This document shows positions 1-8,725 of a DNA stretch of 64,000 bases, in pieces; within the stretch, counting starts at the first letter, position 1; every line of letters begins with the position of its first letter. Below the pieces are notes generated by a model, which saw only the letters and a program-made list of their open reading frames with translations, was not told the DNA's origin and made no database searches. Position numbers and translations under genes: made by a program. This stretch comes from Flectobacillus rivi (lineage in GTDB: Bacteria > Bacteroidota > Bacteroidia > Cytophagales > Spirosomataceae): the NCBI RefSeq assembly GCF_030056655.1, contig NZ_JASHIE010000008.1:124001-188000 (forward strand), read 5' to 3'.

Positions 1-166
1 ATGTATGTGAACCATCTTTGGTAAGTATTAACTCTATCATAATTTGCAAATAGAATGTACTTGTATCTATTATTTTGTCATTCACTCAATGATTGACAAA
101 ACTAGCCTTTGATAAGAATAAACTAGGATATAGCCAGAATGTTGAATATCACTCCAGCTACTTTAT

Positions 167-196
167 AAAAAAAGCGGTTCGAAATTCGAACCGCTT
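167..196 (-). terminator. Terminator of carA
   Basis: An 11-12 bp stem (AGCGGTTCGAA and its complement) with a very short loop is followed on the minus strand by a run of T. It lies just after the carA stop, so it should end the carA transcript. To its left, positions 1-166 show no gene I can support. Confidence 0.85.
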
Positions 197-202
197 GCAA
201 TT

Positions 203-1300
203 TTATAACATTTCCACAAAAGAATCAAATAAGTATCTTGAATCGTGTGGGCCAGGAGAAGCTTCAGGGTGGTGTTGTACCGAAAATGCTGGTTTATCAA
301 CACGACGTAAACCTTCAACTGTTTTATCATTAAGGTTGATATGAGTCAATTCAACTGATGGATTAGCCTCTAATTCTTCCATTTTAACTGCAAAACCGTG
401 GTTTTGAGAAGTAATTTCCGACAAACCTGTAATCAAGTTCTTTACAGGGTGGTTTAAGCCACGGTGTCCATTTTTCATTTTATAAGTAGACAAACCAGAT
501 GCTTGCGCTAAAATTTGGTGTCCTAAACAGATTCCAAAAGTTGGTTTTTCGTTCTCTACAATCTCTTTTACTGTTGCTACAGCATAAGGCATTACCGCTG
601 GATCACCAGGACCATTTGAGATAAAGTACCCATCTGGAGCCCATGCTTCCATTTCAGCAAAGCTAGTTTTTGCAGGGAATACTTTCAAATAACAACCTCT
701 ATCTGTCAAGTTAGACAAAATACTTTTCTTTACACCAAGGTCAAGAACTGCTACTTTTTTCTCAGCGCTTTCTTCGCCCAAGAAATAAGGCTCTTGCGTA
801 CATACTTGAGAAGATAACTCTAATCCTTCCATTGGAGGAACTTTAGCTAGTTCAGCTTTAAGCGCTTCAATCTCTAAAATTTCAGATGAAATGATACAGT
901 TCATTACACCTTTTTCGCGGATATGTCTCACAATTTGACGAGTGTCAACGCCCGAAATACCTACGATACCCGCCTTTTCAAAATACTCTTGCAATGACCC
1001 ATCAGCAGTCTTGCGTGAGTGAATTGGCGAAAATTCATTACAAACCATCCCTGCAATCTTCACTGAAGCTGATTCTTCTTCAAGCTCATTGACTACACCA
1101 TAGTTACCTATGTGAGAGGTTGTGTTTACAATTACCTGTCCAAAGTACGAAGGGTCGGTATAAATTTCTTGATACCCAGTCATCCCCGTATTGAAGCAGA
1201 TTTCGCCGCCACTAGTCCCGATTTTTCCGAGGGCATTGCCTCTAAAAACTGTGCCGTCTTCCAACAACAAAATCGCTGGTTGGCTTTGTGTTACTTTCAT
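203..1300 (-). CDS. carA: Carbamoyl-phosphate synthase small subunit (glutaminase)
   Basis: This 365-residue protein is the cytoplasmic glutaminase subunit that feeds ammonia to CarB, making carbamoyl phosphate for pyrimidines and arginine. The N-terminal CPSase small-chain domain covers about residues 1-150. The class I glutamine amidotransferase domain follows, with nucleophile Cys258 in the GICLGHQ motif and His344/Glu346 in HHPEASPGPHD. An ATG ten codons further upstream (1330) overlaps the last bases of the promoter box at 1328-1335, so the ATG at 1300 is preferred. No carB is adjacent. The gene follows rplQ but has its own promoter, and a terminator separates the two, so it is probably not part of the ribosomal operon. 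Identification is firm. Confidence 0.96.
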   Translation of the reverse strand: MKVTQSQPAILLLEDGTVFRGNALGKIGTSGGEICFNTGMTGYQEIYTDPSYFGQVIVNTTSHIGNYGVVNELEEESASVKIAGMVCNEFSPIHSRKTADGSLQEYFEKAGIVGISGVDTRQIVRHIREKGVMNCIISSEILEIEALKAELAKVPPMEGLELSSQVCTQEPYFLGEESAEKKVAVLDLGVKKSILSNLTDRGCYLKVFPAKTSFAEMEAWAPDGYFISNGPGDPAVMPYAVATVKEIVENEKPTFGICLGHQILAQASGLSTYKMKNGHRGLNHPVKNLITGLSEITSQNHGFAVKMEELEANPSVELTHINLNDKTVEGLRRVDKPAFSVQHHPEASPGPHDSRYLFDSFVEML

Positions 1301-1327
1301 TGGTTGCTCTTTGGTTAAAAAATTATG

Positions 1328-1335
1328 CAAAGTTA
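1328..1335 (-). promoter_or_regulatory. Promoter -7 box of carA
   Basis: The minus strand reads TAACTTTG, a full match to the Bacteroidota -7 consensus TAnnTTTG, about 28 nt before the chosen carA start. A clear -33 TTTG was not found. Confidence 0.6.
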
Positions 1336-1481
1336 AGCGAAAATGAATAAAAATGAAGAGATTTTGTAATCAACTCCTTGTATATCATGACAATTTCAAA
1401 TTTGAAAAATGAGATTTATCATTTTCCCATTGAAATTTAGAATTATTAAAAGTTTGAGTAGAACTGCTCATCAGAGGGCGC

Positions 1482-1517
1482 AAAAAAAAGCCTCAATCAA
1501 AAACGATTGAGGCTTTT
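1482..1517 (-). terminator. Terminator of the ribosomal super-operon (after rplQ)
   Basis: The stem AAGCCTCAATC pairs with GATTGAGGCTT around a 6-nt loop and is followed on the minus strand by eight T. It lies 20 nt after rplQ and separates the ribosomal transcript from carA. Confidence 0.9.
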
Positions 1518-1537
1518 ATGTCAGGACTACATCATGA

Positions 1538-2056
1538 CTATTCTTCTGATTTTTCTTCAGCAGCTGGAGCTTCAGGAGCTTCTTCAACAGCTGGAGTTTC
1601 AGCAACAACTTCTGCAGCAGGTGCATCAGCTTTCTTAGTCGAACGACGGCTACGACGAGTCTTAGCAGATTTCTCAGTAACAGCAGCCAATAAAGTTTCG
1701 TTGAAGTCAACTAACTCAATTAAACAAATATCAGCGTTGTCACCAAGACGATTTCCTAACTTGATAATTCTTGTGTATCCACCTGGGCGGTTAGCAACTT
1801 TCTCAGAGATTGTACCGAAAAGTTCTTTAACAGCTTCTTTGCTTTGCAAGTAAGAGAATACAACACGACGGCTGTTAGTATCGTCAGTCTTTGATTTTGT
1901 GATCAAAGGCTCAACATACTTTCTTAATTCTTTAGCTTTTGCAACAGTAGTTTGAATTCTTTTGTGAAGAATCAAAGAAGAAGCCATGTTTGATAACAAA
2001 GCGGCTCTGTGAGAGGCAGTTCTGCCTAAGTGGTTGAATTTTTTTCCGTGTCTCAT
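1538..2056 (-). CDS. rplQ: 50S ribosomal protein L17
   Basis: This is the large-subunit protein L17, 172 residues long. The conserved core is about residues 1-120 (start MRHGKKFNHLGR, typical of L17). Residues about 130-172 form an Arg/Lys stretch followed by an Ala/Glu/Pro-rich acidic tail, which makes the protein longer than the usual 120-130 residues. Such tails occur in Bacteroidota L17. It is the last gene of the alpha-operon segment, 146 nt after rpoA. Confidence 0.97.
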   Translation of the reverse strand: MRHGKKFNHLGRTASHRAALLSNMASSLILHKRIQTTVAKAKELRKYVEPLITKSKTDDTNSRRVVFSYLQSKEAVKELFGTISEKVANRPGGYTRIIKLGNRLGDNADICLIELVDFNETLLAAVTEKSAKTRRSRRSTKKADAPAAEVVAETPAVEEAPEAPAAEEKSEE

Positions 2057-2146
2057 TATTGTTCGTAAGTTAAAAGCGAAATCGAGTTTCGCTGCGGTTA
2101 GATAACCTTGGGGGCATCCACCTATTACTACTGGTTAAAATTGGAG

Positions 2147-2192
2147 TGCAAAGTTATACAATGTGTAATGACTTACCAAGTATAACTTTGCA
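2147..2192 (-). promoter_or_regulatory. Palindrome carrying promoter-like boxes on both strands, between rpoA and rplQ
   Basis: The 12-nt arms TGCAAAGTTATA (2147-2158) and TATAACTTTGCA (2181-2192) are perfect inverted repeats. Each contains TAACTTTG, one on each strand. The minus-strand box could start an rplQ transcript with a leader of roughly 85 nt. The plus-strand box would fire antisense into rpoA. In RNA the same bases form a 12-bp stem. Confidence 0.5.
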
Positions 2193-2202
2193 TTTCCTAT
2201 TA

Positions 2203-3192
2203 TTAATCTTCATCCAAGCGGTAGCGAGCTACGTCCATACCGAAGTGAAGACCTTTTTCTTCTACTAATTGTTCCAATTCAGTTAATGACTTCTTACCGA
2301 AGTTGCGGAATTTCATCATATCAGAAATTTCCAATTTAACTAAATCGCCTAAAGTTCTAACGTCTGCTGATTTCAAACAGTTGTAAGCACGAACTGACAA
2401 ATCAAGATCTGCCAATGGTGTCTTCAACAGTTTTCTCATGTGAAGCATTTCTTCGTCCACTACATTTTCATCTTCAGCCTTCATAGCTTCAAATGTCATT
2501 GTTTGGTCAGAGAACAACATGAAATGCTGAATCAATATATACGCTGCACCTTTCAAAGCATCCTCTGGGTGAATCGAACCATCAGTTTCGATATCCAAGA
2601 TTAACTTTTCGTAGTCAGTTTTTTGTTCTACACGTGTGTTTTCTACACTAAACTTCACGTTTTTAATTGGAGTGTAGATAGCATCGATTGGGATATGACC
2701 AAATGGAGGCTCTACATTACGAGGCTCGTCAGCAGGAACATAACCACGACCTTTTTCAACGATTATCTCCATTTCAAACTCCTTCGACTCATCCAAGTTG
2801 CAGATTACTAAATCTGGGTTAAGGATTTCGAAATAGTTTGTAAATTTGTTAATGTCTCCAGCAGTCAACGTAGTCTGGCCCTTTACTCTTACATTGATTT
2901 TGTTTTCAAGAATTTCCTGAGTTTTCTTAAAACGAACTTTTTTCAAGTTCAAGATAATCTCAGTCATATCCTCAATAACACCCTCAATAGCAGAGAACTC
3001 GTGTAATACTCCACCTACTTTCACGCTAGTAATAGCGTAGCCTTCAAGTGAAGACAACAAGATTCTACGAAGTGCGTTACCGATTGTAACGCCATAGCCT
3101 TTTTCGAGAGGCTTAAACTCAAATAACCCGTGAAAGTCGTCAGCTTTCTCCATAACGACTTTGTCGGGCATTTGGAATGCTAATATTGACAT
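2203..3192 (-). CDS. rpoA: RNA polymerase alpha subunit
   Basis: The alpha subunit (329 residues) dimerises to nucleate RNA polymerase assembly. The N-terminal assembly domain spans about residues 1-230 (GYGVTIGNALRRILLSSLEG motif near 32-51). An acidic linker leads to the C-terminal helix-hairpin-helix domain from about residue 267 (RAYNCLKSADVRTLGDLV), which contacts upstream DNA and regulators. It lies between rpsD and rplQ, the standard alpha-operon order. Confidence 0.98.
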   Translation of the reverse strand: MSILAFQMPDKVVMEKADDFHGLFEFKPLEKGYGVTIGNALRRILLSSLEGYAITSVKVGGVLHEFSAIEGVIEDMTEIILNLKKVRFKKTQEILENKINVRVKGQTTLTAGDINKFTNYFEILNPDLVICNLDESKEFEMEIIVEKGRGYVPADEPRNVEPPFGHIPIDAIYTPIKNVKFSVENTRVEQKTDYEKLILDIETDGSIHPEDALKGAAYILIQHFMLFSDQTMTFEAMKAEDENVVDEEMLHMRKLLKTPLADLDLSVRAYNCLKSADVRTLGDLVKLEISDMMKFRNFGKKSLTELEQLVEEKGLHFGMDVARYRLDED

Positions 3193-3491
3193 ATTTCGTA
3201 GCTTAATTTATCTTAGATTTTATAAGAATAGAGTAACCGAGCGTAATATACTAAATAACTTCGTGAGTTTTAGGAATTTGTGGAGTATTTTTTGAGAAAA
3301 ATCTTGACAAAATTGTTTTTTTTTATTATAATACAATTTTCAAAGCAAGAATTATAACTGCAATTACTCTACTGCGTTTTATAAAATATCGAATACCAAG
3401 TAAATTGATATTCGATATTTTACAACTAACAAAGTTTTTCGTATTTACAACTAACAAAACAAGTAGATAAATAGTTTTGTTAAAGCTACGA
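3193..3491. other. rpoA-rpsD spacer with a 13-bp stem-loop
   Basis: About 300 nt of AT-rich DNA with no supported gene. It contains a perfect 13-bp inverted repeat (AAAATATCGAATA at 3383-3395, complement at 3409-3421, 13-nt loop) and a repeated ACAACTAACAAA word at about 3422-3463. The stem lacks a T-run on the minus strand, so it is not a standard terminator. A processing site or attenuator is possible. Confidence 0.5.
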
Positions 3492-4097
3492 TTACTTCGA
3501 GTAAAGCTCGACGATTGCCTGCTCGTTGAAATTTTCAGGAATGTCACTTCTCTCTGGGTAAGAAAGGAATTTACCTGTCAAAGTAGATGCTTCCCACTCC
3601 AACCAGTTAAAACGCTTAATTGCTCTTCCAGCAAGAGAGTTAGTGATAACTTCTAATGACTTCGATTTTTCACGAACACCAACTAATTGTCCTGGCTTTA
3701 ATGAATATGATGGGATGTTAACAATTTCTCCGTCAACAAGGATATGCTTGTGGATAACCAACTGACGTGCAGCACGACGAGTTGGAGCAATACCTAAACG
3801 GTAAACTGTATTGTCAAGACGTGCTTCACAAAGTTTCAAAAGGTTTTCACCTTTGATACCTTCTCTTACGGCAGCTTTATGGAAAAGATTTTCGAATTGT
3901 TTCTCAAGAATACCGTAAGTGTATTTCACTTTTTGTTTTTCTTTCAACTGCAAAGCATATTCTGATTGCTTAGCACGTTTTCCTTTTCCGTGTTGACCTG
4001 GACCGTAGTTTTTGCGTGATAACGCTTTGCTTGGACCTAAGATTGGCTCACCGAAACGACGAGCAATTTTTGATTTTGGACCTGTGTATCTTGCCAT
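3492..4097 (-). CDS. rpsD: 30S ribosomal protein S4
   Basis: S4 (201 residues) is a primary 16S rRNA-binding assembly protein. The N-terminal domain has no cysteines, so it is the zinc-free type. The S4 RNA-binding domain begins near residue 92 (RLDNTVYRLGIAPTRRAARQ). It lies between rpsK and rpoA. S4 is the autogenous repressor of the alpha operon in other bacteria; a hairpin in the spacer just upstream could matter for that, but this is inference. Confidence 0.97.
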   Translation of the reverse strand: MARYTGPKSKIARRFGEPILGPSKALSRKNYGPGQHGKGKRAKQSEYALQLKEKQKVKYTYGILEKQFENLFHKAAVREGIKGENLLKLCEARLDNTVYRLGIAPTRRAARQLVIHKHILVDGEIVNIPSYSLKPGQLVGVREKSKSLEVITNSLAGRAIKRFNWLEWEASTLTGKFLSYPERSDIPENFNEQAIVELYSK

Positions 4098-4168
4098 TAT
4101 TATTAAGAAATTGAGTCAATGAGCCTCTTTTGCTCAATGAAGTAATTAAGTTATTGGAAACATGAAAA

Positions 4169-4198
4169 CGAAGGGTAATAATTACTAATTACCCTTCG
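4169..4198 (-). promoter_or_regulatory. Intercistronic stem-loop between rpsK and rpsD
   Basis: A perfect 11-bp stem, CGAAGGGTAAT (4169-4179) with ATTACCCTTCG (4188-4198), has an 8-nt loop and is followed on the minus strand by TTTTC. It resembles a weak terminator, attenuator or processing site within the operon, about 70 nt before rpsD. Confidence 0.55.
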
Positions 4199-4240
4199 CA
4201 ATGCTTTTATAAAAGTGTTACAAAATGTAACGACTTCAAA

Positions 4241-4636
4241 CTATACTCTACGACGTTTTGGAGGACGACAACCGTTGTGAGGTAGTGGAGTAATATCTTT
4301 GATAGAAAGAACTTCAATACCAGCATTTGCTACAGTTCTGATAGCTGATTCACGACCAGCACCAGGACCTTTAACAAAAACTTCAGCTTTCTTCATACCA
4401 GCTTCAACAGCTACAGCAGCACAGTTGCTAGCCGCTGTTTGAGCAGCGTATGGAGTGTTTTTCTTAGAGCCTTTGAAGCCCATTTTACCAGCTGAAGCCC
4501 AAGAGATAACTTGTCCTTGGCTATTAGTGATAGAGATAATGATATTGTTAAAAGAAGCTTTGATGTGTACTTGGCCTACTGCCTCTACAATCACAACTCT
4601 CTTTTTTGCTTTATCTTTTCTTTTAGCTTGTGCCAT
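4241..4636 (-). CDS. rpsK: 30S ribosomal protein S11
   Basis: S11 (131 residues) is a platform protein of the small subunit. It carries the family motifs VHIKASFNNIIISITNSQGQ near residues 23-42 and VKGPGAGRESAIRT near 88-101, and ends in the typical basic tail HNGCRPPKRRRV. It lies between rpsM and rpsD. Confidence 0.97.
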   Translation of the reverse strand: MAQAKRKDKAKKRVVIVEAVGQVHIKASFNNIIISITNSQGQVISWASAGKMGFKGSKKNTPYAAQTAASNCAAVAVEAGMKKAEVFVKGPGAGRESAIRTVANAGIEVLSIKDITPLPHNGCRPPKRRRV

Positions 4637-4722
4637 TTTAAGAGTTTGGTTAATAATGCGCTATACCGAGTTTTTCAAACTAAATTGAATCTTGGGTACA
4701 TCCTGCTACATTATATTAATTA

Positions 4723-5100
4723 TTACTTAGTAGCTTTTTTCTTGTTAGCAACTGTCTTACGTTTACCCTTACGAGTACGAGAGTTATTTTTAGTTCTTTG
4801 ACCACGCAAAGGAAGACCTTTACGGTGACGAAGACCACGGTAACAACCAATATCCATCAAACGTTTGATGTTCAACTGGATTTCAGAACGAAGTTGACCT
4901 TCTGTTTTGAATTCAGCTGCAATGATGTTACGGATGGCACTAGCTTCCTCATCGTTCCACTCACCAGCTTTCTTATCTAAAGAAATACCAGCTTGAGCTA
5001 AAATTTTCTGAGCAGTGCTACGACCGATACCGAAGATATAGGTCAAAGCGATTTCGCCTCTTTTTTTATCGGGAATATCAACCCCTGCAATACGAGCCAT
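4723..5100 (-). CDS. rpsM: 30S ribosomal protein S13
   Basis: S13 (125 residues) is a small-subunit head protein that contacts the P-site tRNA. It starts MARIAGVDIPDKKRGEIALTYIFGIG and ends in the usual long basic tail with RGQRTKNNSRTRKG. It follows rpmJ by 73 nt. Confidence 0.97.
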   Translation of the reverse strand: MARIAGVDIPDKKRGEIALTYIFGIGRSTAQKILAQAGISLDKKAGEWNDEEASAIRNIIAAEFKTEGQLRSEIQLNIKRLMDIGCYRGLRHRKGLPLRGQRTKNNSRTRKGKRKTVANKKKATK

Positions 5101-5173
5101 ATTGTTCTAAAGCTTTTTTAGTTTTTTAGGGAATTTAAGGAAAGTAATTTCGCAACTACTGCCTCAAATACTA

Positions 5174-5290
5174 TTACCCTTGTCTTTGTTTGAACTTTGG
5201 ATTTTTTTTGTTAATAACGTAAAGTTTACCGTTACGACGGATTACTTTACATTCAGCACTACGCTTTTTGATAGACGCTTTAACTTTCAT
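5174..5290 (-). CDS. rpmJ: 50S ribosomal protein L36
   Basis: I translated this directly: ATG at 5290, 38 residues, start MKVKASIKKRSAECKVIRR and end KFKQRQG. Only one cysteine (Cys14) remains of the CxxC...C...H zinc ribbon found in zinc-binding L36, so this is the zinc-free type. It lies between infA and rpsM, its usual place. Confidence 0.95.
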   Translation of the reverse strand: MKVKASIKKRSAECKVIRRNGKLYVINKKNPKFKQRQG

Positions 5291-5380
5291 TGTAGTATTG
5301 TCTTATAAGTTATCAATTCATTCTGACAGTGCCAAAGTATTAGCTTTTGCAAACTGCCCAGCTAACTAACAACTGTCTTT

Positions 5381-5599
5381 TTATTTGTAACGGTACACGA
5401 TTCTTGCTTTTGACAAGTCGTAAGGTGACATTTCTAGCTTCACCTTATCTCCTGGTAAAATTTTGATGTAATTCATTCTCATTTTACCAGAAATATGGGC
5501 AATCACTTGGTGAGTATTTTCAAGTTCAACTCTAAACATAGCGTTTGAAAGTGCTTCAATGATAATACCATCAACTTCAATGGATGATTGTTTTGCCAT
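5381..5599 (-). CDS. infA: Translation initiation factor IF-1
   Basis: IF-1 (72 residues) is a single OB-fold protein that binds the ribosomal A site during initiation. The motifs VDGIIIEALSNAMFRVELEN and HISGKMRMNYIKILPGDKV are those of the family. It lies between map and rpmJ. The spacers on both sides contain inverted repeats (TTGTTArTCG before it, TTAGCT and GACAGT pairs after it). Confidence 0.97.
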   Translation of the reverse strand: MAKQSSIEVDGIIIEALSNAMFRVELENTHQVIAHISGKMRMNYIKILPGDKVKLEMSPYDLSKARIVYRYK

Positions 5600-5682
5600 A
5601 AAATTGTTTTATTTGTTAGTCGTAATTCGCGTGATAAATGAATTTGTACGAGTCAACGATTAACAACTACCTTCAAAGAGTT

Positions 5683-6489
5683 TTAGATTTCAGCTAAGTA
5701 TTCGTTACTTTTTAAAACATCTTCGATGTATTCAAACGTTGTCAATATACCTGCTTGGTCTTTGCTAACAGCAACTGTGTGTTCAAAATGTGCTGAAGGT
5801 TTACGATCTTGGGTTCTAATAGTCCAGTAATCGTTTTCTTGATGAATTGCTCTTTTTCCAAGATTAATCATTGGTTCAATTGCAATTACCATTCCTTCTT
5901 TTAGTTTTGGGCCATCACCTCTTCTTCCGTAGTTGGCTACTTCTGGGCCTTCGTGAAGTGATTTACCTACACCATGCCCAACAAGTTCTCGCACAACTGT
6001 AAATCCTGCTTTCTCGCAATATGACTGAATAGCAAATCCAATATCCCCAATTCTCTTGCCAGCTACAGCTTGCGAAATACCTAAGTATAGCGACTCTTTA
6101 GTGACACGTAAGAGTTGAAGCGTTTCTTCTTTGACATTGCCTACTGCATAAGTATATGCACTGTCTGCGTGAAAGCCATTCTTATAAACTCCGCAATCAA
6201 TCGAAATAATGTCTCCGTCCTTTAGTTCGTAATTATTAGGAATCCCATGTACGACAACGTCATTTACCGAAATGCATAAAGATGCTGGGTATTTATGACC
6301 ACCTACATTATAATTCAAGAATGAAGGATGAGCTTCATTATCTTTAATATACTCGTAGGCTACTTTATCGAGTTCTTTAGTAGTAATGCCAGGTTTAATA
6401 ACCTTAGCTACTTCAGCGTGAGTTTTCCCTAGAATAACACCGTTAGTACGGATAATTTCTAACTCTGAAGATGTTTTTAAATAAATCAT
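5683..6489 (-). CDS. map: Type I methionine aminopeptidase
   Basis: This cytoplasmic metalloenzyme (268 residues) removes the initiator methionine from nascent proteins. All expected catalytic residues are present: His81 and metal ligands Asp98, Asp109, His172, Glu205 and Glu236. It begins 6 nt after the secY stop, so the two are translationally close, and infA follows. The secY-map-infA order is widespread. Confidence 0.97.
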   Translation of the reverse strand: MIYLKTSSELEIIRTNGVILGKTHAEVAKVIKPGITTKELDKVAYEYIKDNEAHPSFLNYNVGGHKYPASLCISVNDVVVHGIPNNYELKDGDIISIDCGVYKNGFHADSAYTYAVGNVKEETLQLLRVTKESLYLGISQAVAGKRIGDIGFAIQSYCEKAGFTVVRELVGHGVGKSLHEGPEVANYGRRGDGPKLKEGMVIAIEPMINLGKRAIHQENDYWTIRTQDRKPSAHFEHTVAVSKDQAGILTTFEYIEDVLKSNEYLAEI

Positions 6490-6495
6490 CTGATA

Positions 6496-7815
6496 TTACT
6501 GAGCGATTGCTTCAGTTCTACCTTTTACACGACCCGACTGCATCAACCCTTCATATTTACGCATCAAAAGATAACTTTCAATTTGTTGAAGAGTATCAAG
6601 CACAACACCAACCAAAATCAAAAGAGAAGTACCTCCGAAGAAGGAAGCAAATCCACGAGTGATTCCGAAGATGCTTGCAACTGCTGGTAAAATCGCAATG
6701 ATTGCCAACATAAATGCACCAGGAAGCGTAATTCTATCAAGAATATCAGCGATGAAAGATGAAGTAGCTTCGCCTGGTTTAACACCTGGAACAAAACCAC
6801 CACCACGTTTCATATCATCTGAAATTTGTGTTGGGTTGATAGAAATAGCAGTGTAAAAGAATGTAAATACAATAATTAAAAATGCAAATAACAAATTGTA
6901 CTGCCAAGTAGTAAAATCACCAAACGCTTGAGCGATTGATTGAGCTACTTCACTCTTATCAGCTAATGATTGAGCAACAAGGCCTGGAACAAACATCAAT
7001 GCTTGAGCAAAAATGATTGGCATTACACCAGCAGCATTCAACTTAAGAGGAATATACTGACGTTCACCACTCATTGAAACTCTATTTCCTACTACTTGCT
7101 TCGCGTATTGTACTGGAATACGACGTACAGCTTGAGTTACCATCACAGCGCCCATTACTACAAAGAACAAGGCAACAACCTCGATAATGAATAATAAAGC
7201 ACCAGACATACCTCTTGATTGAGCTTCACCTAATAAAGAAGCTGGAAAACGAGACACAATACCAATCATAATTAGCATTGAAATACCGTTACCAATACCT
7301 TTGTCAGTGATTTTCTCACCAAGCCACATACAGAACATAGTTCCAGCAACCAAGATGATTACTGAGTACAAACGGAATGACCAAGGAGAAACTAGAATAG
7401 CTTCAGCAGGGATAGTTACTTGCAAATATGTAAAGGCTTGTGCAGCTGTCACAAAAATTGTTAGAACACGAGTGATTTGGTTTAACTTTTTGCGACCAGA
7501 CTCACCATCCTTCTGCATCTTTTGGAAATATGGCAATGCAATTGTAAGAAGTTGGATTGCAATAGAAGCAGAGATATATGGCATGATGCCTAAGGCAAAA
7601 ATAGAGGCGTTATTAAACGCTCCACCTGAGAACATATTCAACAAACCTAATAAACCGCCTTCACCCTTCTGCGCTAACTTCGTGGCATCTACACCTGGTA
7701 AAACAACGTAAGATCCAAGGCGAAAAAAGGTGATAAACAACAGGGTGTTAAGAATACGAGTTCTTAACTCCTCTATTGAGATAATGTTTTTGATAGTGCT
7801 AATAAACTTGTTCAT
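6496..7815 (-). CDS. secY: Protein translocase channel subunit SecY
   Basis: SecY (439 residues) forms the inner-membrane protein-conducting channel. The hydrophobicity pattern fits ten transmembrane segments. Family motifs include GIMPYISASIAIQLL near residues 77-91, the GIGNGIS segment near 172 and the large cytoplasmic loop VPGVKPGEATSSFI near 343-356. It is placed after rplO and before map. The 134-nt spacer before it contains the inverted pair AGTAATC/GATTACT and the palindrome TTTTCAATTGAAAA. Confidence 0.97.
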   Translation of the reverse strand: MNKFISTIKNIISIEELRTRILNTLLFITFFRLGSYVVLPGVDATKLAQKGEGGLLGLLNMFSGGAFNNASIFALGIMPYISASIAIQLLTIALPYFQKMQKDGESGRKKLNQITRVLTIFVTAAQAFTYLQVTIPAEAILVSPWSFRLYSVIILVAGTMFCMWLGEKITDKGIGNGISMLIMIGIVSRFPASLLGEAQSRGMSGALLFIIEVVALFFVVMGAVMVTQAVRRIPVQYAKQVVGNRVSMSGERQYIPLKLNAAGVMPIIFAQALMFVPGLVAQSLADKSEVAQSIAQAFGDFTTWQYNLLFAFLIIVFTFFYTAISINPTQISDDMKRGGGFVPGVKPGEATSSFIADILDRITLPGAFMLAIIAILPAVASIFGITRGFASFFGGTSLLILVGVVLDTLQQIESYLLMRKYEGLMQSGRVKGRTEAIAQ

Positions 7816-7949
7816 GCTATCTGTTTAAGTAATCGTTATAGAATATAACTCGAAAGATGTTCAACTTTTTCGTTATTTACAAATCCGTTGCCAGATTTTA
7901 CAATGATTACTCAATTATTTCTGTTGTCTATCGATTTTTCAATTGAAAA

Positions 7950-8396
7950 TTAAGCTACAACTGCCTTACCTCCTGCAGCTTCAATAGCAGCTTTAGCAGA
8001 AGCAGAGAAACCTTTAACCTGTACCTCTACAGCAGACTTGATTTCGCCACGTGACAAGATTTTCACCAAGTCATTTTTAGAAACCAAACCATTTTGGTAC
8101 AATACATCGTGAGTGATTACAGTTACACCTGTAGTGTCAACCAAAGCTTGGATTGTATCCAAGTTGATTGCTTTGTATTCAACACGGTTGATATTTTTAA
8201 AGCCGAATTTAGGAATACGACGTTGAAGAGGCATTTGACCACCTTCAAAACCAGATTTACGAGAGTAACCTGAACGTGATTGAGCACCTTTGTGACCACG
8301 AGCAGAAGTACCACCTAAACCAGAACCTGCACCACGACCAACTCTTTTTCTTACCTTAGTAGAGCCCACTGCGGGCTTTAATGACGATAAATTCAT
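7950..8396 (-). CDS. rplO: 50S ribosomal protein L15
   Basis: L15 (148 residues) starts MNLSSLKPAVGS, the standard start of the family. An in-frame ATG eleven codons upstream would add a non-conserved peptide and was rejected. The Gly/Arg-rich N-terminal arm (GRGAGSGLGGTSARGHKGAQ) and the GFEGGQMPLQRRIPKFGF motif are diagnostic. It lies between rpmD and secY. Confidence 0.96.
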   Translation of the reverse strand: MNLSSLKPAVGSTKVRKRVGRGAGSGLGGTSARGHKGAQSRSGYSRKSGFEGGQMPLQRRIPKFGFKNINRVEYKAINLDTIQALVDTTGVTVITHDVLYQNGLVSKNDLVKILSRGEIKSAVEVQVKGFSASAKAAIEAAGGKAVVA

Positions 8397-8426
8397 TTTT
8401 TTTGAAATTAAATAATTGCTAAACGC

Positions 8427-8443
8427 CATCTCACCGTGAGATG
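8427..8443 (-). promoter_or_regulatory. Stem-loop in the rpmD-rplO spacer
   Basis: CATCTCA-CCG-TGAGATG is a perfect 7-bp hairpin with a 3-nt loop, 30 nt before the rplO start. TTAATC and GATTAA flank it as a second inverted pair. Function unknown. Confidence 0.4.
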
Positions 8444-8472
8444 ACTCGCTTAATCAAACCTTATGGTTCAGA

Positions 8473-8652
8473 TTAAAGATTTTCAACTACAATCAAGTGT
8501 TGAACCGCACGAATCATACCTGCGATAGCTGGGTTCAATTCTTTCTCTACGCTTTTGTTCAATTTACCCAAACCTAAAGCTTGAATAGTACGTTTTTGAA
8601 CTTCTGGACGCTTGATTGTACTCTTAACTTGAGTAATTTTTACCTTTGACAT
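8473..8652 (-). CDS. rpmD: 50S ribosomal protein L30
   Basis: I translated this directly: ATG at 8652, 59 residues, start MSKVKITQVKSTIKRPEVQK, with the family motif RTIQALGLGKLNKSVEKE. The length matches bacterial L30 (about 60). It lies between rpsE and rplO. Confidence 0.95.
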   Translation of the reverse strand: MSKVKITQVKSTIKRPEVQKRTIQALGLGKLNKSVEKELNPAIAGMIRAVQHLIVVENL

Positions 8653-8676
8653 GGTCTTATATTTTGGAGTCTCAGT

Positions 8677-8707
8677 ATAGGGCTTGAAGTAGTGCTACAA
8701 GCCCTAT
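8677..8707 (-). promoter_or_regulatory. Stem-loop in the rpsE-rpmD spacer
   Basis: ATAGGGCTTG (8677-8686) and CAAGCCCTAT (8698-8707) form a perfect 10-bp stem with an 11-nt loop, filling much of the 73-nt spacer. There is no T-run after it, so a processing or stability element is likelier than a terminator. Confidence 0.45.
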
Positions 8708-8725
8708 TACATCAACTAAAATAAA

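Noticed and set aside
3326..3547. 73-codon frame overlapping the end of rpsD
   Set aside because: It overlaps rpsD out of frame and the rest is AT-rich spacer with a hairpin; no homology recognised.
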